Notes: a model not told the origin generated them from the sequence alone. A stretch of 64,000 nucleotides of DNA from Rugosimonospora africana (GCF_016862975.1 NZ_BONZ01000021.1:186001-250000); one strand, 5' to 3'; counted from the stretch's first letter, positions 7,205 to 15,703 are shown. Made by a program: numbers and translations.

Positions 7205-9145
7205 TCAGCCGGACGCCAGCCCCGCCTTCTGGCTGATCTTGACGACGACGAACTCCGCCGGCTTCAGCGGCGCGAAACCCACCAGCACGTTGACGACGCC
7301 AGCGTCGATGTCGGCCTGCGTGGTCGTCTCCGCGTCGCACTTGACGAAGAAGCCCTGCGACGGCGTGGATCCCTGGAACGCGCCCTGACGGAAGAGGGTC
7401 ATCATGAACGAGCCGATGTTCAGGCGCAGCTGCGACCACAGCGGCTCGTCGTTCGGCTCGAACACCGCCCACTGGATCCCGTTGTAGATGCTGACCCGCA
7501 GCATGATGGCGGTCCGGCGGACCGGCACGTAGCGCCACTCCGGGTCGGACGACACGGTACGGGCACCGAACGCCACCACCCCCGAACCGGGGAAGCGGCG
7601 GATCACGTCCACCCCCATCGGGTTCAGGTTGCCCTGCTGGACATCGCTGAGTTCGGCGGCCAGCCCGACGACGCCGTTGAGACTCGCCTCGGTACCGGCG
7701 GGCGCCTTCCACACGCCCCGGGAGGCGTCGATGCGGGCGTACAGGCCGGTGAGGTAGCCGGACGGCGGGAGCAGGATCGGCTCCGCGGACGCGCCGGTCG
7801 GGTCGAGCGCCTTGACCCACGGGAAGTACAGCGCCCCGTACGAGTTGGCGGTGGTGAGCTTGTTGCGGAACGTGGCCGCCTCGTCCGGGGTGTCGTCGTG
7901 CGCCGCGGTCTCGCCGACGTAGAAGACATCCTTCAGCGGGCGGTTGGCGCAGTACGCCGTACCCAGGTCGAACATGGCCGTCGTACCCTCGCCGGGCACC
8001 GCGAGCAGGCTGAAGTCGGTGATGGTGTCCAGCCGGGTGAACGCCGCGCTGAACGTCACCTCGGTCACCGCGGCGGTACCGTCGCTGCCCAGGGTGGCCG
8101 CGGTGACCGGCGGGGCCACCGCCGCGTCGCCGAGCTGCACCACGTCCGCCTTCGCCGGGCGGCGTACCGCGATGCCGCTCTCCGACTGGCCGCCATTGCC
8201 GGTACCGAGCTTGAGCAGCGCCGTGGCGTCGTTGGTGGCGGCCGGCTGGATCGCGACCGATGAGCTGGCCGCGTTCGTACCGGACTGGAGCACCAGCCGG
8301 GACTGGGTGGCGACCGTCTCGACAGTCGCGGTGAACCCGCTGAACGCCGTCGCGTCGGTGGACGTCTTCTTCTTCGTCAGCGCCCGTACCGCCGTCTGGA
8401 TCGCGGCCGCCACGTCGGCCAGTACGGTCGAGGTGCCGATCGCGGCCGGGAGGCTCACCACCTGGTACCCGTCGCCGTCCAGGTTGACCTGGAAGCTGAC
8501 GTTCGCGCCCAGCGGCAGGGTCGGCGCGAAGCCGCCCCGGTGAACGCCGCGCTGGGTGCTGACGTTGGCCGACAGCACCTGTGCGTCGATGAGCGTCGAG
8601 TCCTGGGAGAGCACGCCGACCACGTAGTTGGCCGCGGTGGGGTCGATGCTCAGGTTGTCGAAGACCTCCAGCGGCGTGGTGTCCTTGAAGTTGGCCGGTA
8701 CCACGTCGGGGTCGTCCTGCCGGCGCACGCTCAGCCTGAACTCGTTGCCGGGGTCGAGCGTCCCGTCCTCGATCTGGAGGAACAGCGAGTTGCCCCACGC
8801 GCCCTTGTTCTTCGCCGAGAAGGTCAGGCCGGCGACCGCGGCCGCGGCACGGTTGTTCACCGTGACGGTGGCGGTCACCGCGTCGGACCGGGTGACGCGC
8901 ACGATGTAGCACTGCCGGCCGCCGTTGTTGAAGTACTGGAAGACGCTGTGCGCCAGGTACCCGTCGGTGATGAACGAGCCGTACAGGCGCTGGAACTCGG
9001 TCCAGTTGGTGACCCGGGTGGCCGCGTCCGGGCCCATCTCGGCCAGGCCGACGAAGGCGGCCGTGGAGGTGCTGGCGACCTCCAGCGGCCGTACACCGCT
9101 GGAAATCTCCTCGATGTAGACGCCCGGATAGGTCAGCGTCGGCAT
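7205..9145 (-). CDS. Tail sheath protein of the contractile injection system
   Basis: A 646-residue protein beginning MPTLTYPGVYIEEISSGVRP, the usual start of phage tail sheath proteins. FVGLAEMGP and FQRLYGSF follow. The conserved C-terminal domain contains EWRYVPVRRTAIMLRVSIYN, VFEPNDEPLWSQLR and a final VLVGFAPLKPAEFVVVKI. The sheath contracts to drive the tube into a target. It is longer than many sheath proteins. The extra length falls in the middle (about residues 150-350), which is Thr/Ser/Ala-rich and would be displayed on the outer surface. It lies downstream of a 94-residue gene and upstream of the tube gene. Confidence 0.95.
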   Translation of the reverse strand: MPTLTYPGVYIEEISSGVRPLEVASTSTAAFVGLAEMGPDAATRVTNWTEFQRLYGSFITDGYLAHSVFQYFNNGGRQCYIVRVTRSDAVTATVTVNNRAAAAVAGLTFSAKNKGAWGNSLFLQIEDGTLDPGNEFRLSVRRQDDPDVVPANFKDTTPLEVFDNLSIDPTAANYVVGVLSQDSTLIDAQVLSANVSTQRGVHRGGFAPTLPLGANVSFQVNLDGDGYQVVSLPAAIGTSTVLADVAAAIQTAVRALTKKKTSTDATAFSGFTATVETVATQSRLVLQSGTNAASSSVAIQPAATNDATALLKLGTGNGGQSESGIAVRRPAKADVVQLGDAAVAPPVTAATLGSDGTAAVTEVTFSAAFTRLDTITDFSLLAVPGEGTTAMFDLGTAYCANRPLKDVFYVGETAAHDDTPDEAATFRNKLTTANSYGALYFPWVKALDPTGASAEPILLPPSGYLTGLYARIDASRGVWKAPAGTEASLNGVVGLAAELSDVQQGNLNPMGVDVIRRFPGSGVVAFGARTVSSDPEWRYVPVRRTAIMLRVSIYNGIQWAVFEPNDEPLWSQLRLNIGSFMMTLFRQGAFQGSTPSQGFFVKCDAETTTQADIDAGVVNVLVGFAPLKPAEFVVVKISQKAGLASG

Positions 9146-9179
9146 GGTTGTCTCCTATCGCAGTCGACCCGGGGACGGG

Positions 9180-9464
9180 TCACCGGGAAGTCTCGGATCG
9201 CTTGCGGGGTGACCGGCGCGAGGTGGCGTCGGGTTGACTGTCGGTGGATTCGCCGTCGGCGTCGGCGGCCTTCGCGGCCCGCCCGGTCGTCTCGACCTCG
9301 ATGAGGCCCAGCCGCCGCAGCTTCTCGACCTTGGCGTTGTCCGTCACCTCGACGTCGGCCAGTTCGTCGGAGGTCTGCCCGGGTGACAGTCGCACCGTGG
9401 CCCCGGTGTTCAACGGCACCACGACCGGTCCCGAGGCGAGAAGATTTCTCAGCTTCACACCCAT
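9180..9464 (-). CDS. Small eCIS-associated protein of unknown function
   Basis: A 94-residue protein starting ATG at 9464 after an AGGGAG ribosome site, 34 bases upstream of the sheath gene. Residues 1-60 look folded: PVVVPLNTGATVRLSPGQTS reads as a beta hairpin, and NAKVEKLRRLGLIEVE resembles a short recognition-type helix. The last 30 residues are charged and probably disordered (DADGESTDSQPDATSRRS). I do not recognise a family. Its position directly before the sheath gene on the same strand suggests a particle component, chaperone or small regulator. Confidence 0.65.
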   Translation of the reverse strand: MGVKLRNLLASGPVVVPLNTGATVRLSPGQTSDELADVEVTDNAKVEKLRRLGLIEVETTGRAAKAADADGESTDSQPDATSRRSPRKRSETSR

Positions 9465-9530
9465 CTCGAATCTCCCTGCTGCCGTTGGAGGTTGTCCGCG
9501 CCTTGTCCCGCGACGGTCCGCCGCTGTCCA

Positions 9531-9635
9531 TGCTCTCGTTGCCGGTGCTCTCGTTGCCCGTGCTCTCGTTGCCCGTGCTCTCGTTGCCCGTGCTCTCGTT
9601 GCCCGCGGTGTCGTTGCCCGCGGTGTCGTTGCCTT
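9531..9635. repeat. Seven 15-bp tandem repeats before the eCIS genes
   Basis: Seven consecutive 15-bp units based on TGCTCTCGTTGCCCG, the last two changed to CGGTGTCGTTGCC-type. Read leftward in one frame they encode the pentapeptide GNEST repeated (then GNDTA). That frame has no ribosome site and later runs through the 94-residue gene in another frame. There are no spacers, so this is not a CRISPR. It may be a leader-region repeat that expands and contracts, or part of a small unstable coding sequence. Confidence 0.8.
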
Positions 9636-9692
9636 TCGCCGCTTCCACGGTTCTGGTTGGCGCCCGCGTTGGGCCCCGTCACTCGTGTTGCG

Positions 9693-9917
9693 TCATCGCG
9701 CTTGCGTGTCTCCGCGGCGGTCGCGCTGCGTTCCCCTGCCGCCGTCCAGCGGTTGGCCGAGCGCCCGCCGCTCGGCACGGACTCCCCCGTGCCGCCGGTC
9801 GTACGGCGGCAGGCCGTGTCGATCCCCGGGCCGTCCGGTGCCGTCCGGTCCTGGTCGCGTCGGTGTTGTCACAAAGTTCGGGTCGGTGACTCGCCGGGCC
9901 GACCCGGCGTGTTTCAC
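9693..9917 (-). CDS. Possible small basic protein at the head of the eCIS operon
   Basis: A 74-residue frame from GTG 9917, kept because a strong GGAGG lies 5 bases before the start, which is unlikely by chance in an otherwise unassigned leader. The product is rich in Arg, Gly, Pro and Asp (DPNFVTTPTRPGPDGTG, YDRRHGGVRAERRALG), with no recognisable domain and a strongly basic C-terminus. It could be a leader peptide or small regulator preceding the sheath gene. It could equally be a fortuitous frame, since composition and codon use are not convincing. Confidence 0.35.
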   Translation of the reverse strand: MKHAGSARRVTDPNFVTTPTRPGPDGTGRPGDRHGLPPYDRRHGGVRAERRALGQPLDGGRGTQRDRRGDTQAR

Positions 9918-9967
9918 CGTGACCTCCTGACCGGAGGTGCCTTCGACGTTACGGTTCGTTCCCGCGG

Positions 9968-9995
9968 GGCGATATAGAGATTGGTATTCAAAGAG
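9968..9995 (-). promoter_or_regulatory. A/T-rich patch, likely promoter region of the leftward eCIS genes
   Basis: GATATAGAGATTGGTATTCAAAG is markedly A/T-rich against its surroundings. Read leftward it offers TATATC as a -10 and TTGAAT as a -35-like hexamer, but the spacing (9 bases) is too short for them to act together. It lies about 50 bases upstream of the first leftward start (9917). The region from here to 10075 holds no other recognisable feature. Confidence 0.35.
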
Positions 9996-10074
9996 GGACC
10001 GGGTAGCGGTTCTAGTACCTCGCGGGCCGGTACTAGTCCCTTGGATCCAGTTCCTTGAATCCAGTCCCTTCCAA

Positions 10075-10125
10075 CAGGATGCAGTGCCGAGCAGGATGCA
10101 GTGCCGAGCAGGATGCGGAGCCGGG
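10075..10125. repeat. 17-bp tandem repeat downstream of the response-regulator gene
   Basis: Two exact copies of CAGGATGCAGTGCCGAG (10075-10091 and 10092-10108) are followed by a partial third. They lie between the regulator's terminator-like hairpin and the eCIS promoter region. Function unknown; perhaps slippage-generated, or a binding-site array. Confidence 0.75.
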
Positions 10126-10144
10126 CCGATGCCGAGCCGAGCAG

Positions 10145-10180
10145 GAGCGGCCGGTTCAGCCGAACTGCACCCGGCCGCTC
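10145..10180 (-). terminator. Hairpin across the stop codon of the response-regulator gene
   Basis: GAGCGGCCGG (10145-10154) and CCGGCCGCTC (10171-10180) are perfectly complementary 10-base arms around a 16-base loop. The stop codon (10156-10158) lies inside the loop. There is no T-tract, as is common for actinobacterial intrinsic terminators. It would separate the regulator transcript from the eCIS genes. Confidence 0.55.
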
Positions 10181-10845
10181 GGAATCCGGTGCCGGGAACG
10201 CAGGAGCGCCGCCGCCTCCCCGCGACGGTGCACCTTCAGCTTCTCGAGCAGGTTGTGAACGTGATTCTTGACGGTACGCACCTCGATACAGAGCAGCCGC
10301 GCGATTTCCTTGTTCGACTTGCCCTGCTCGATGAGGTCCAGGATCTCCCGCTCGCGGGGAGTCAACCGGTCCGGCCCGACCCAGGTCTGCCGCTCGGCGG
10401 CCAGCGCGCCCATCCGGCGCATCAGTGCCGCTCCGATCCGGGACGGGCACGAAGTCTCTCCGCGTGCCGCGCTCGCGATCACGTCGACGAGCTCCGCGTG
10501 CGGCGCGTCCCGCAACAGGTACCCCGAGACGCCCGCCTCCGCGCACGCGACCACCTCGTCGTCGCTGCCGGACACAGCGAGCGCGACCACGCGCGCACCG
10601 TCGGCGGAAGCGACGAGATCGCGACAGATCGCGACGCTGTTCGCCGTCGCCATGCTGAGCAGTACCACCTCGAACCCGCGCCCGCGCAGCAGCCGCAGAG
10701 CCCCTTCGGCGTCCGGCACTCCGGCGGCTCCCACGATGAACGGTTCCCGCTCGAGCACCGCGACGAGGCCGTCGCGGTAGAGCCTGATGTCGTCCACGAC
10801 GAGCACGCGGACCCCGGTCACCTCTTCGACAACACTCACCGACAT
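10156..10845 (-). CDS. NarL/LuxR-type response regulator lacking the phospho-acceptor Asp
   Basis: A 229-residue protein with an N-terminal receiver-like domain and a C-terminal LuxR-type helix-turn-helix (LTPREREILDLIEQGKSNKEIARLL, then RTVKNHVHNLLEKLKVHRR). The acidic pair is present (LVVDD, residues 15-19). The third strand, which in NarL proteins reads LLD with the phosphorylated Asp, here reads FEVVLLSMATANSV, with Ser in its place. It should therefore act without phosphotransfer, perhaps through ligand binding, partner proteins or its own abundance. No sensor kinase is nearby. It is transcribed in the same direction as the eCIS genes and immediately upstream of them, so it is a candidate regulator of particle production. 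Confidence 0.88.
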   Translation of the reverse strand: MSVSVVEEVTGVRVLVVDDIRLYRDGLVAVLEREPFIVGAAGVPDAEGALRLLRGRGFEVVLLSMATANSVAICRDLVASADGARVVALAVSGSDDEVVACAEAGVSGYLLRDAPHAELVDVIASAARGETSCPSRIGAALMRRMGALAAERQTWVGPDRLTPREREILDLIEQGKSNKEIARLLCIEVRTVKNHVHNLLEKLKVHRRGEAAALLRSRHRIPSGRVQFG

Positions 10846-11081
10846 CGCTCCCCGGGTCTGTGTTTCAGCAGATCAGCGCCCCTTTAGCGGACCCTGGCCG
10901 GTGCGCGCGCGCAAGTGCTTTGACACCTGCGCGACACGGCCCGGCCGAGATACATCCCGGCGGCTCGAATGGGTCGTCTGATCGGACAGTATGGGCAGTG
11001 GGCCGGGCACGGCACGCCACGGCGCAGGATCGATCGTTGCGCAAACGGCGACGGGAACAGGGACGCCGCCGGCACGGGACC

Positions 11082-11162
11082 GTTCGCCGCATCGCTCGCC
11101 GCCGCATTAGTCGCATCGCTCGCCGCATCGTTCGCCGCATCGTTTGCCGCATCGTTTGCCGC
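11082..11162. repeat. 12-bp tandem repeat in the intergenic region
   Basis: Imperfect copies of TTCGCCGCATCG occur six to seven times (variants CTCGCCGCATCG and TTTGCCGCATCG). The 568-bp gap 10846-11413 is otherwise empty apart from the small frame at 11228-11389. No spacer structure is present. Confidence 0.75.
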
Positions 11163-11227
11163 CGAGATGGTGGAGGACCATCTTCAGCGGGTACGCGGAG
11201 GATCCCACCCCGGAAGGGAGCGACACG

Positions 11228-11389
11228 GTGCCCGGCAGGGTCAGCGGGCAGTGCGACTGGTCTGGGTCGCTGATCGGGGCGTACAGCCGCCAGTACGGCA
11301 AGATGCCGAAGGTGACCGCCAGCCTCGACCAGCTGCCCGACCCGGCGGACCACCCCACGTTCCAGATGGTCCCGGACGCCGCCGGCTGA
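11228..11389 (+). CDS. Possible 53-residue protein or remnant of a larger gene
   Basis: From GTG 11228, with AAGGGAG seven bases upstream, a 53-residue frame runs to TGA 11389. Its composition is gene-like (LIGAYSRQYGKMPKVTASLD, LPDPADHPTFQMVPD) and does not resemble the antisense-shadow frames around it. The same frame is open upstream into the 12-bp repeat, so it could be the tail of a decayed gene. A 16-base exact match to one end of the 51-bp dispersed palindrome (GACTGGTCTGGGTCGC, 11255-11270) lies inside it. I do not recognise a family. Confidence 0.35.
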   Translation: MPGRVSGQCDWSGSLIGAYSRQYGKMPKVTASLDQLPDPADHPTFQMVPDAAG

Positions 11390-11413
11390 TCGGCGGCGCC
11401 CGCCGGCGGCCCG

Positions 11414-14400
11414 CTAGCCTCCGGAACGCACGAGCAGCTCCGCGACGGCGGTCGCCGATCCGGGGTGCCGGGCCAGAAGCTCGGCCGCCCCGGTCACGGC
11501 GACCGCCGCCCGTGTACCGGCCGCCATTCCTGTGCCGGCCAACGCCCCTGGACCAGCCGCCGTCACTGGACCGACCGTCGTCCCCGCGCCGGCCCCGGGC
11601 GTGCGCCAACCGGCGTCACAGCCGAGCAGCTCGGCCACGGCGTCGCAGGTCATCGGGTTGTCGACGAGCAGGTCCGCGACCGGACCGGCCGGTACCAGCC
11701 CGTCCGCTGCCCCGCCCGCCCCCGCGCCGGCCACGTCGCTACGGCCGCCGTCGCGGGCGCCGCCGGACGGGCTCAGCCACGGCGGTACCCACGCGTCAAC
11801 CGCCGGCAGGCTCGCCGGGAACGTGCGGCCCGCCTCCCGTACCAGCACCGGCACCAGTTCGTGCGCCTGGTCCCGGAGGGTCGTGATCAGCGTGGGCAGC
11901 CAGGGCAGCAACACCGGATCGGGCAGCCGGGCGAACGCGTTCGACATGATCTCGACCACGAACGGGGCCAGTGCCGGCGCCGGTTCCAGCGCCTGGACGA
12001 ACCCGCTCAGGTACTGCGGGAATGCCGGTACCACCAGCGGGTTGTCCAGCAGCTCGTCGCACCGCGACCGCAGGTCGGCCAGCGCCAGAAGGCCGAGCTG
12101 GAACCGGGCGGCCCACAGCAGCGCCACCTTCGCGGGCGCCTCCGGGTGGGACTGCCGCACGGCCAGTTCGAGCTGGGCGCGGTCGCAGCCGAGGGACAGC
12201 GCCAGGCTCTCCATGGTGAGCAGGAAGCCGAGCATCGCGGCCACCTGCCGGACCCCGGTGTCCTCGTCTACGAAGGCGGTCGGCAGCAGCGTGCAGTAGT
12301 GCGCGTACCCGGCGGTGACGAACGCCTCGCACCATGCCGGCAGCGCCGGCTCGGTCGCTCGGTAGTGGGCGAGCAGCCGGCGGATGCGACGCAGCACCTC
12401 CGGGGCATCGTCGACGGTGCGCTCGGCCGCGAGCAGCTCCACCGCCCGGGCGCCCAGTTCGTCGGTGAACCGCCGGCCACCCAGGTACAGCACGGCATCC
12501 TCGACCGCCCTCAGCGCGACGGCGGCGGTGGCGTCCGGCCCCCAGACGGACCGGCGCAGGCGCTGCTCCAGCACCTGCTCGACGGTGACGCCCTCGTATC
12601 CCAGCTCGATGATCGACCGCTGGTGCCGGCCGATCGCGAGATCCCAGCTCTCCTGGATCGAACGCTCGCCCAGCCGCCGCTCCCCCATGATCGGGCGTAC
12701 GGCGTCGTCGGGCAGCAGGTACCGCAGCATCCAGAGCAGCCGGGAGCAGGGTTCCAGCTCCGGAGTGGCGTTCAGGTCCATCAGCGCCCGCTGCACCGTG
12801 CGCTTCTCGAGGTCGAGGCGCAACGGAGCGAGCCTGTCGTACACGTCGCGGGCCAGCGGCGGAAGGGCGTCGTAGCCGACCTGGCCGATCCGGTCGCCGC
12901 CGAGCAGGATCTCGCACAGCCGGCGCACGTCGCGGCGACCGGGCACCACGTCTTTCTCGATGCACGTGACGGCCGCGTCCTGGAAGTCGTACGGCGTCGG
13001 CCGCGCCCGGTTGCGCAGGCCGGCGAGCAGGATCGAGGTCTCGTACACGGCGACGGCGTCAGCGGTGCTCGCCAGGTAGCCGTTGCGCCGGGCCAGCCGG
13101 ACGATGTCGACGCACCAGCCCAGCAGTTCGTCCTCGTCGAGGCCGCCCGGCTCGGGGGCGCGGCTCAGGAAGCCGGACAGCCGGTCGGCGACCGGTCCGG
13201 GTCGCCGAACGGCGTCGGAGGCACCGAGCGAGACCGGTCGAGACGGTTTTTGCGACACCGGCGCAGCTGGCTTCGCGGGGGCCGACCGCTTGCGGGTGCC
13301 CTTCTGGCCCTCCAACTGGAACGGTACGGTGCCGCCCCGACCGACCGCTTTGGCCCAGGTGGCGGCAGCGATCGACACCGAACCGGTGGCCAGCCCGAAC
13401 TGTGCCTCGATCGCCGAGTGGCTGGACGGGATGAGCCCGTACAGCCAGCGGGTGGCGGTGCGCGGGGCGATGTCGAACCAGGACGCGGTCGAGCCCACGC
13501 CGAACTGTTCGACGCGGCTCGCCGCGTGGAAGGCGCCACACACGTACAGGCACTGCGACACGTCGACGCCGGTCGCAGCGAGGTGCTCCCGCATCCGGGT
13601 CCACATGTAGCGCTCCCGGTCCTCGTCCTGAGCCAGCCGGGCCGCCGCCCGCGCCGTGGCCACGGCCGAGCCGCCGTCCGGGGCCAGCCGCCGGAACAGG
13701 CTGCCGATCAGCACCATGACCTGCCGGTACGTGTCGTAGTCGGCACCCACCAGCGGCTGCTCCACGCACTGGTCCCACCACTCGGACCAGTGCCGTACCT
13801 TGCCGTGTTCGAGCAGGTGCGCCTCCAGTTCGGCGAACCGGGGCCGCAGGTCGCCGAGTTCGATGCCGACGGCGTCGCCGTGCAGCGCCGCCTCCTCACC
13901 GTCGCCGGCGTTCTCGACGTGCTCGGCGGTCTCCGCCGCCTCCCCCGTCTCGGCATGGTCGGTCCCATCGTGGTCGGTCCCATCGTGGTCCGCCCCGGTG
14001 TGATCGTCGCGCGGCAGCCACTGGAAGACGTGATCGGTCGAGCGGTCCACCAGCACCAGCTCGACACCGGGCGTGTTCAGCGCGTACGCGATGGCCTGGT
14101 ACTCCGCCGACGCCTCGGTGATCGGCGCGACAACGCTGAGCGGACCCCAGTCCGGCGGGAACCCGTCCAGCTCGGAGGCGAACGCCTGCAGTGCCACCGG
14201 GAGCCGGCAGTTGCGGAGTTCCCCGAGCAGTGGCGCCAGGTCCTCGCACATCTCCAGGTAGACCACCTTCGGCTGCTTCTCCCGCAGGCGGCGGACCATG
14301 GCCAGCGCGGAGGCCGGTGAGTGGTGGCACACCGGGAAGATCTCCAGTTCCTCGCCCAGCGCCCGGTCGACGTCATCGACCATGCCGGCGAGGATGCCGG

Positions 14401-14482
14401 CCACCGTGTCCGGACCGCCGGCGAGCGTGCCGGCCGCGTCGAGCAGCTGCTGCCGGAGGGGACCGAAGGGGCTGCCGCTCAT
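11414..14482 (-). CDS. DUF5682 family protein of the MoxR-VWA operon
   Basis: 1,022 residues from ATG 14482. This start is preferred over one 16 codons upstream because it forms an ATGA overlap with the stop of the ATPase gene. The N-terminal domain contains IFPVCHHSPASALAMVRRL, VVYLEMCEDLAPLL and VELVLVDRSTDH, a layout recalling TraB/EreA-type folds. An Asp/Glu/His-rich insert follows near residue 180, and a long helical C-terminal part begins near residue 400. DUF5682 proteins are repeatedly found beside MoxR ATPases and VWA proteins. The biochemical role is not established to my knowledge. Here it is the last gene of a five-gene coupled operon, the place an effector or substrate protein would occupy. 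It is longer than I expect for the family. Confidence 0.85.
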   Translation of the reverse strand: MSGSPFGPLRQQLLDAAGTLAGGPDTVAGILAGMVDDVDRALGEELEIFPVCHHSPASALAMVRRLREKQPKVVYLEMCEDLAPLLGELRNCRLPVALQAFASELDGFPPDWGPLSVVAPITEASAEYQAIAYALNTPGVELVLVDRSTDHVFQWLPRDDHTGADHDGTDHDGTDHAETGEAAETAEHVENAGDGEEAALHGDAVGIELGDLRPRFAELEAHLLEHGKVRHWSEWWDQCVEQPLVGADYDTYRQVMVLIGSLFRRLAPDGGSAVATARAAARLAQDEDRERYMWTRMREHLAATGVDVSQCLYVCGAFHAASRVEQFGVGSTASWFDIAPRTATRWLYGLIPSSHSAIEAQFGLATGSVSIAAATWAKAVGRGGTVPFQLEGQKGTRKRSAPAKPAAPVSQKPSRPVSLGASDAVRRPGPVADRLSGFLSRAPEPGGLDEDELLGWCVDIVRLARRNGYLASTADAVAVYETSILLAGLRNRARPTPYDFQDAAVTCIEKDVVPGRRDVRRLCEILLGGDRIGQVGYDALPPLARDVYDRLAPLRLDLEKRTVQRALMDLNATPELEPCSRLLWMLRYLLPDDAVRPIMGERRLGERSIQESWDLAIGRHQRSIIELGYEGVTVEQVLEQRLRRSVWGPDATAAVALRAVEDAVLYLGGRRFTDELGARAVELLAAERTVDDAPEVLRRIRRLLAHYRATEPALPAWCEAFVTAGYAHYCTLLPTAFVDEDTGVRQVAAMLGFLLTMESLALSLGCDRAQLELAVRQSHPEAPAKVALLWAARFQLGLLALADLRSRCDELLDNPLVVPAFPQYLSGFVQALEPAPALAPFVVEIMSNAFARLPDPVLLPWLPTLITTLRDQAHELVPVLVREAGRTFPASLPAVDAWVPPWLSPSGGARDGGRSDVAGAGAGGAADGLVPAGPVADLLVDNPMTCDAVAELLGCDAGWRTPGAGAGTTVGPVTAAGPGALAGTGMAAGTRAAVAVTGAAELLARHPGSATAVAELLVRSGG

Positions 14483-15657
14483 GACAGGGTGGCGATCGCC
14501 TGCCGGCCGCCGTCCAGGAACGCCGGCCACGGGTCACCGTCCTGCTTGCTGCGCGGCTCGACGACACCGTGCCAGTACTTGTTCAGAATGGCCAGATCCT
14601 CGGGACTGCGGCGGGCGAGCGAACTCACCAGCGAGCCGGCCAGCGTCTCGGCCCGAAGGATCCGGTCGCCGAAGAAGTTGCTGTGCAGGATCGCGTCCTC
14701 CAGCACGCCGATCTGTTCGGCCGTGGACAGCGCCGACTCCAGCTTCTCGTCGTCGCTGGTGGCGGACGCGGCTGCGGCGCGCAGGTCGGCGAAGCTCTGC
14801 AGCAGGATGTCCAGCAGCGTCGGCGGCACGTCCAGCTCGATCTGGTGCCGGCGCAGCAACTCCTCGGTGCGGAACCGGACGATCTCCGCCTCGCTGCGCT
14901 TGTTCGTGACGACCGGGATGCGCACGAAGTTGAACCGCCGCTTGAGCGCCGACGAGAGATCGTTGACCCCACGGTCGCGGCTGTTGGCCGTGGCGATGAT
15001 GGAGAAGCCGGGCTTGGCGAACACGATCGCGTCGTCGTCGAGTTCGGGTACCGAGACGTACTTCTCGGACAGGATGGAGATCAGGGCATCCTGGACGTCG
15101 CTGGTGGCCCGGGTCAGTTCCTCGAAGCGGCCTATGACGCCGCGCTCCATCGCCGTCATGATCGGCGAAGGGATCATCGACTCGCGCGACTGCCCACGGG
15201 CGATCACCATGGAGACGTTCCATGAGTACTTGATGTGGTCCTCGGTCGTCCCGGCGGTGCCCTGCACCACCAGCGTCGAGTCGCGGGAGATGGCGGCGGC
15301 CAGCAGCTCGGCGAGCCAGCTCTTGCCGGTGCCCGGATCCCCGATCAGCAGCAGGCCGCGGTCGGATGCCAACGTCACGATGCTGCGCTCGACGAAGGTG
15401 CGGTCGCCGAACCACTTCTGGGCGATCTCGCGGTCCAGCCCGTCGGAGCGCTGTGACCCGAGCACGAACAGCCGGACCATCCGGGGGCTGAGCCGCCACG
15501 AGAACGGCTTGGGACCGTCGTCGACCGACTCCAGCCAGTCGAGTTCCTCGGCGTACTTGACCTCCGCCGGGGCACGGAGCATGTCGTCGGTCATACGGCC
15601 GCCAGCGGCGCCGAGGGACGAGGTGTCGCGGTCAAGCGGCCGGTTCTTGGCGGTCAT
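14479..15657 (-). CDS. MoxR-like AAA+ ATPase
   Basis: 392 residues from ATG 15657 after AAGGAGATTC. Walker A is GDPGTGKSWLAE near residue 105. The Walker B position reads VIGRFEEL, sensor 1 is SIIATANSRDRG, and an SSALKRRFNF arginine-finger region follows, the standard MoxR order. MoxR ATPases work as chaperone-like remodelling machines with VWA-domain partners, and the VWA gene lies directly upstream in the same operon. The stop overlaps the DUF5682 start (ATGA), so the two are made together. The gap to the VWA gene is 46 bases, the largest in the operon. Confidence 0.92.
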   Translation of the reverse strand: MTAKNRPLDRDTSSLGAAGGRMTDDMLRAPAEVKYAEELDWLESVDDGPKPFSWRLSPRMVRLFVLGSQRSDGLDREIAQKWFGDRTFVERSIVTLASDRGLLLIGDPGTGKSWLAELLAAAISRDSTLVVQGTAGTTEDHIKYSWNVSMVIARGQSRESMIPSPIMTAMERGVIGRFEELTRATSDVQDALISILSEKYVSVPELDDDAIVFAKPGFSIIATANSRDRGVNDLSSALKRRFNFVRIPVVTNKRSEAEIVRFRTEELLRRHQIELDVPPTLLDILLQSFADLRAAAASATSDDEKLESALSTAEQIGVLEDAILHSNFFGDRILRAETLAGSLVSSLARRSPEDLAILNKYWHGVVEPRSKQDGDPWPAFLDGGRQAIATLS

Positions 15658-15703
15658 CGCGAATCTCCTTGTTCGTGGCTCGGTGTGTGGCTCAGCGTCT
15701 GGC

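Noticed and set aside
9531-9635. Possible CRISPR array
   Set aside because: The 15-bp units are contiguous, with no spacers and no cas genes.
9133-9648. 171-codon frame starting in the GNEST repeat and running through the 94-residue gene
   Set aside because: No ribosome site, and after the repeat it becomes Arg-rich shadow sequence. The repeat is reported as a repeat instead.
11255-11270. Fifth copy of the 51-bp element
   Set aside because: Only the first 16 bases match; the other arm is missing, so it is not counted as a full copy.
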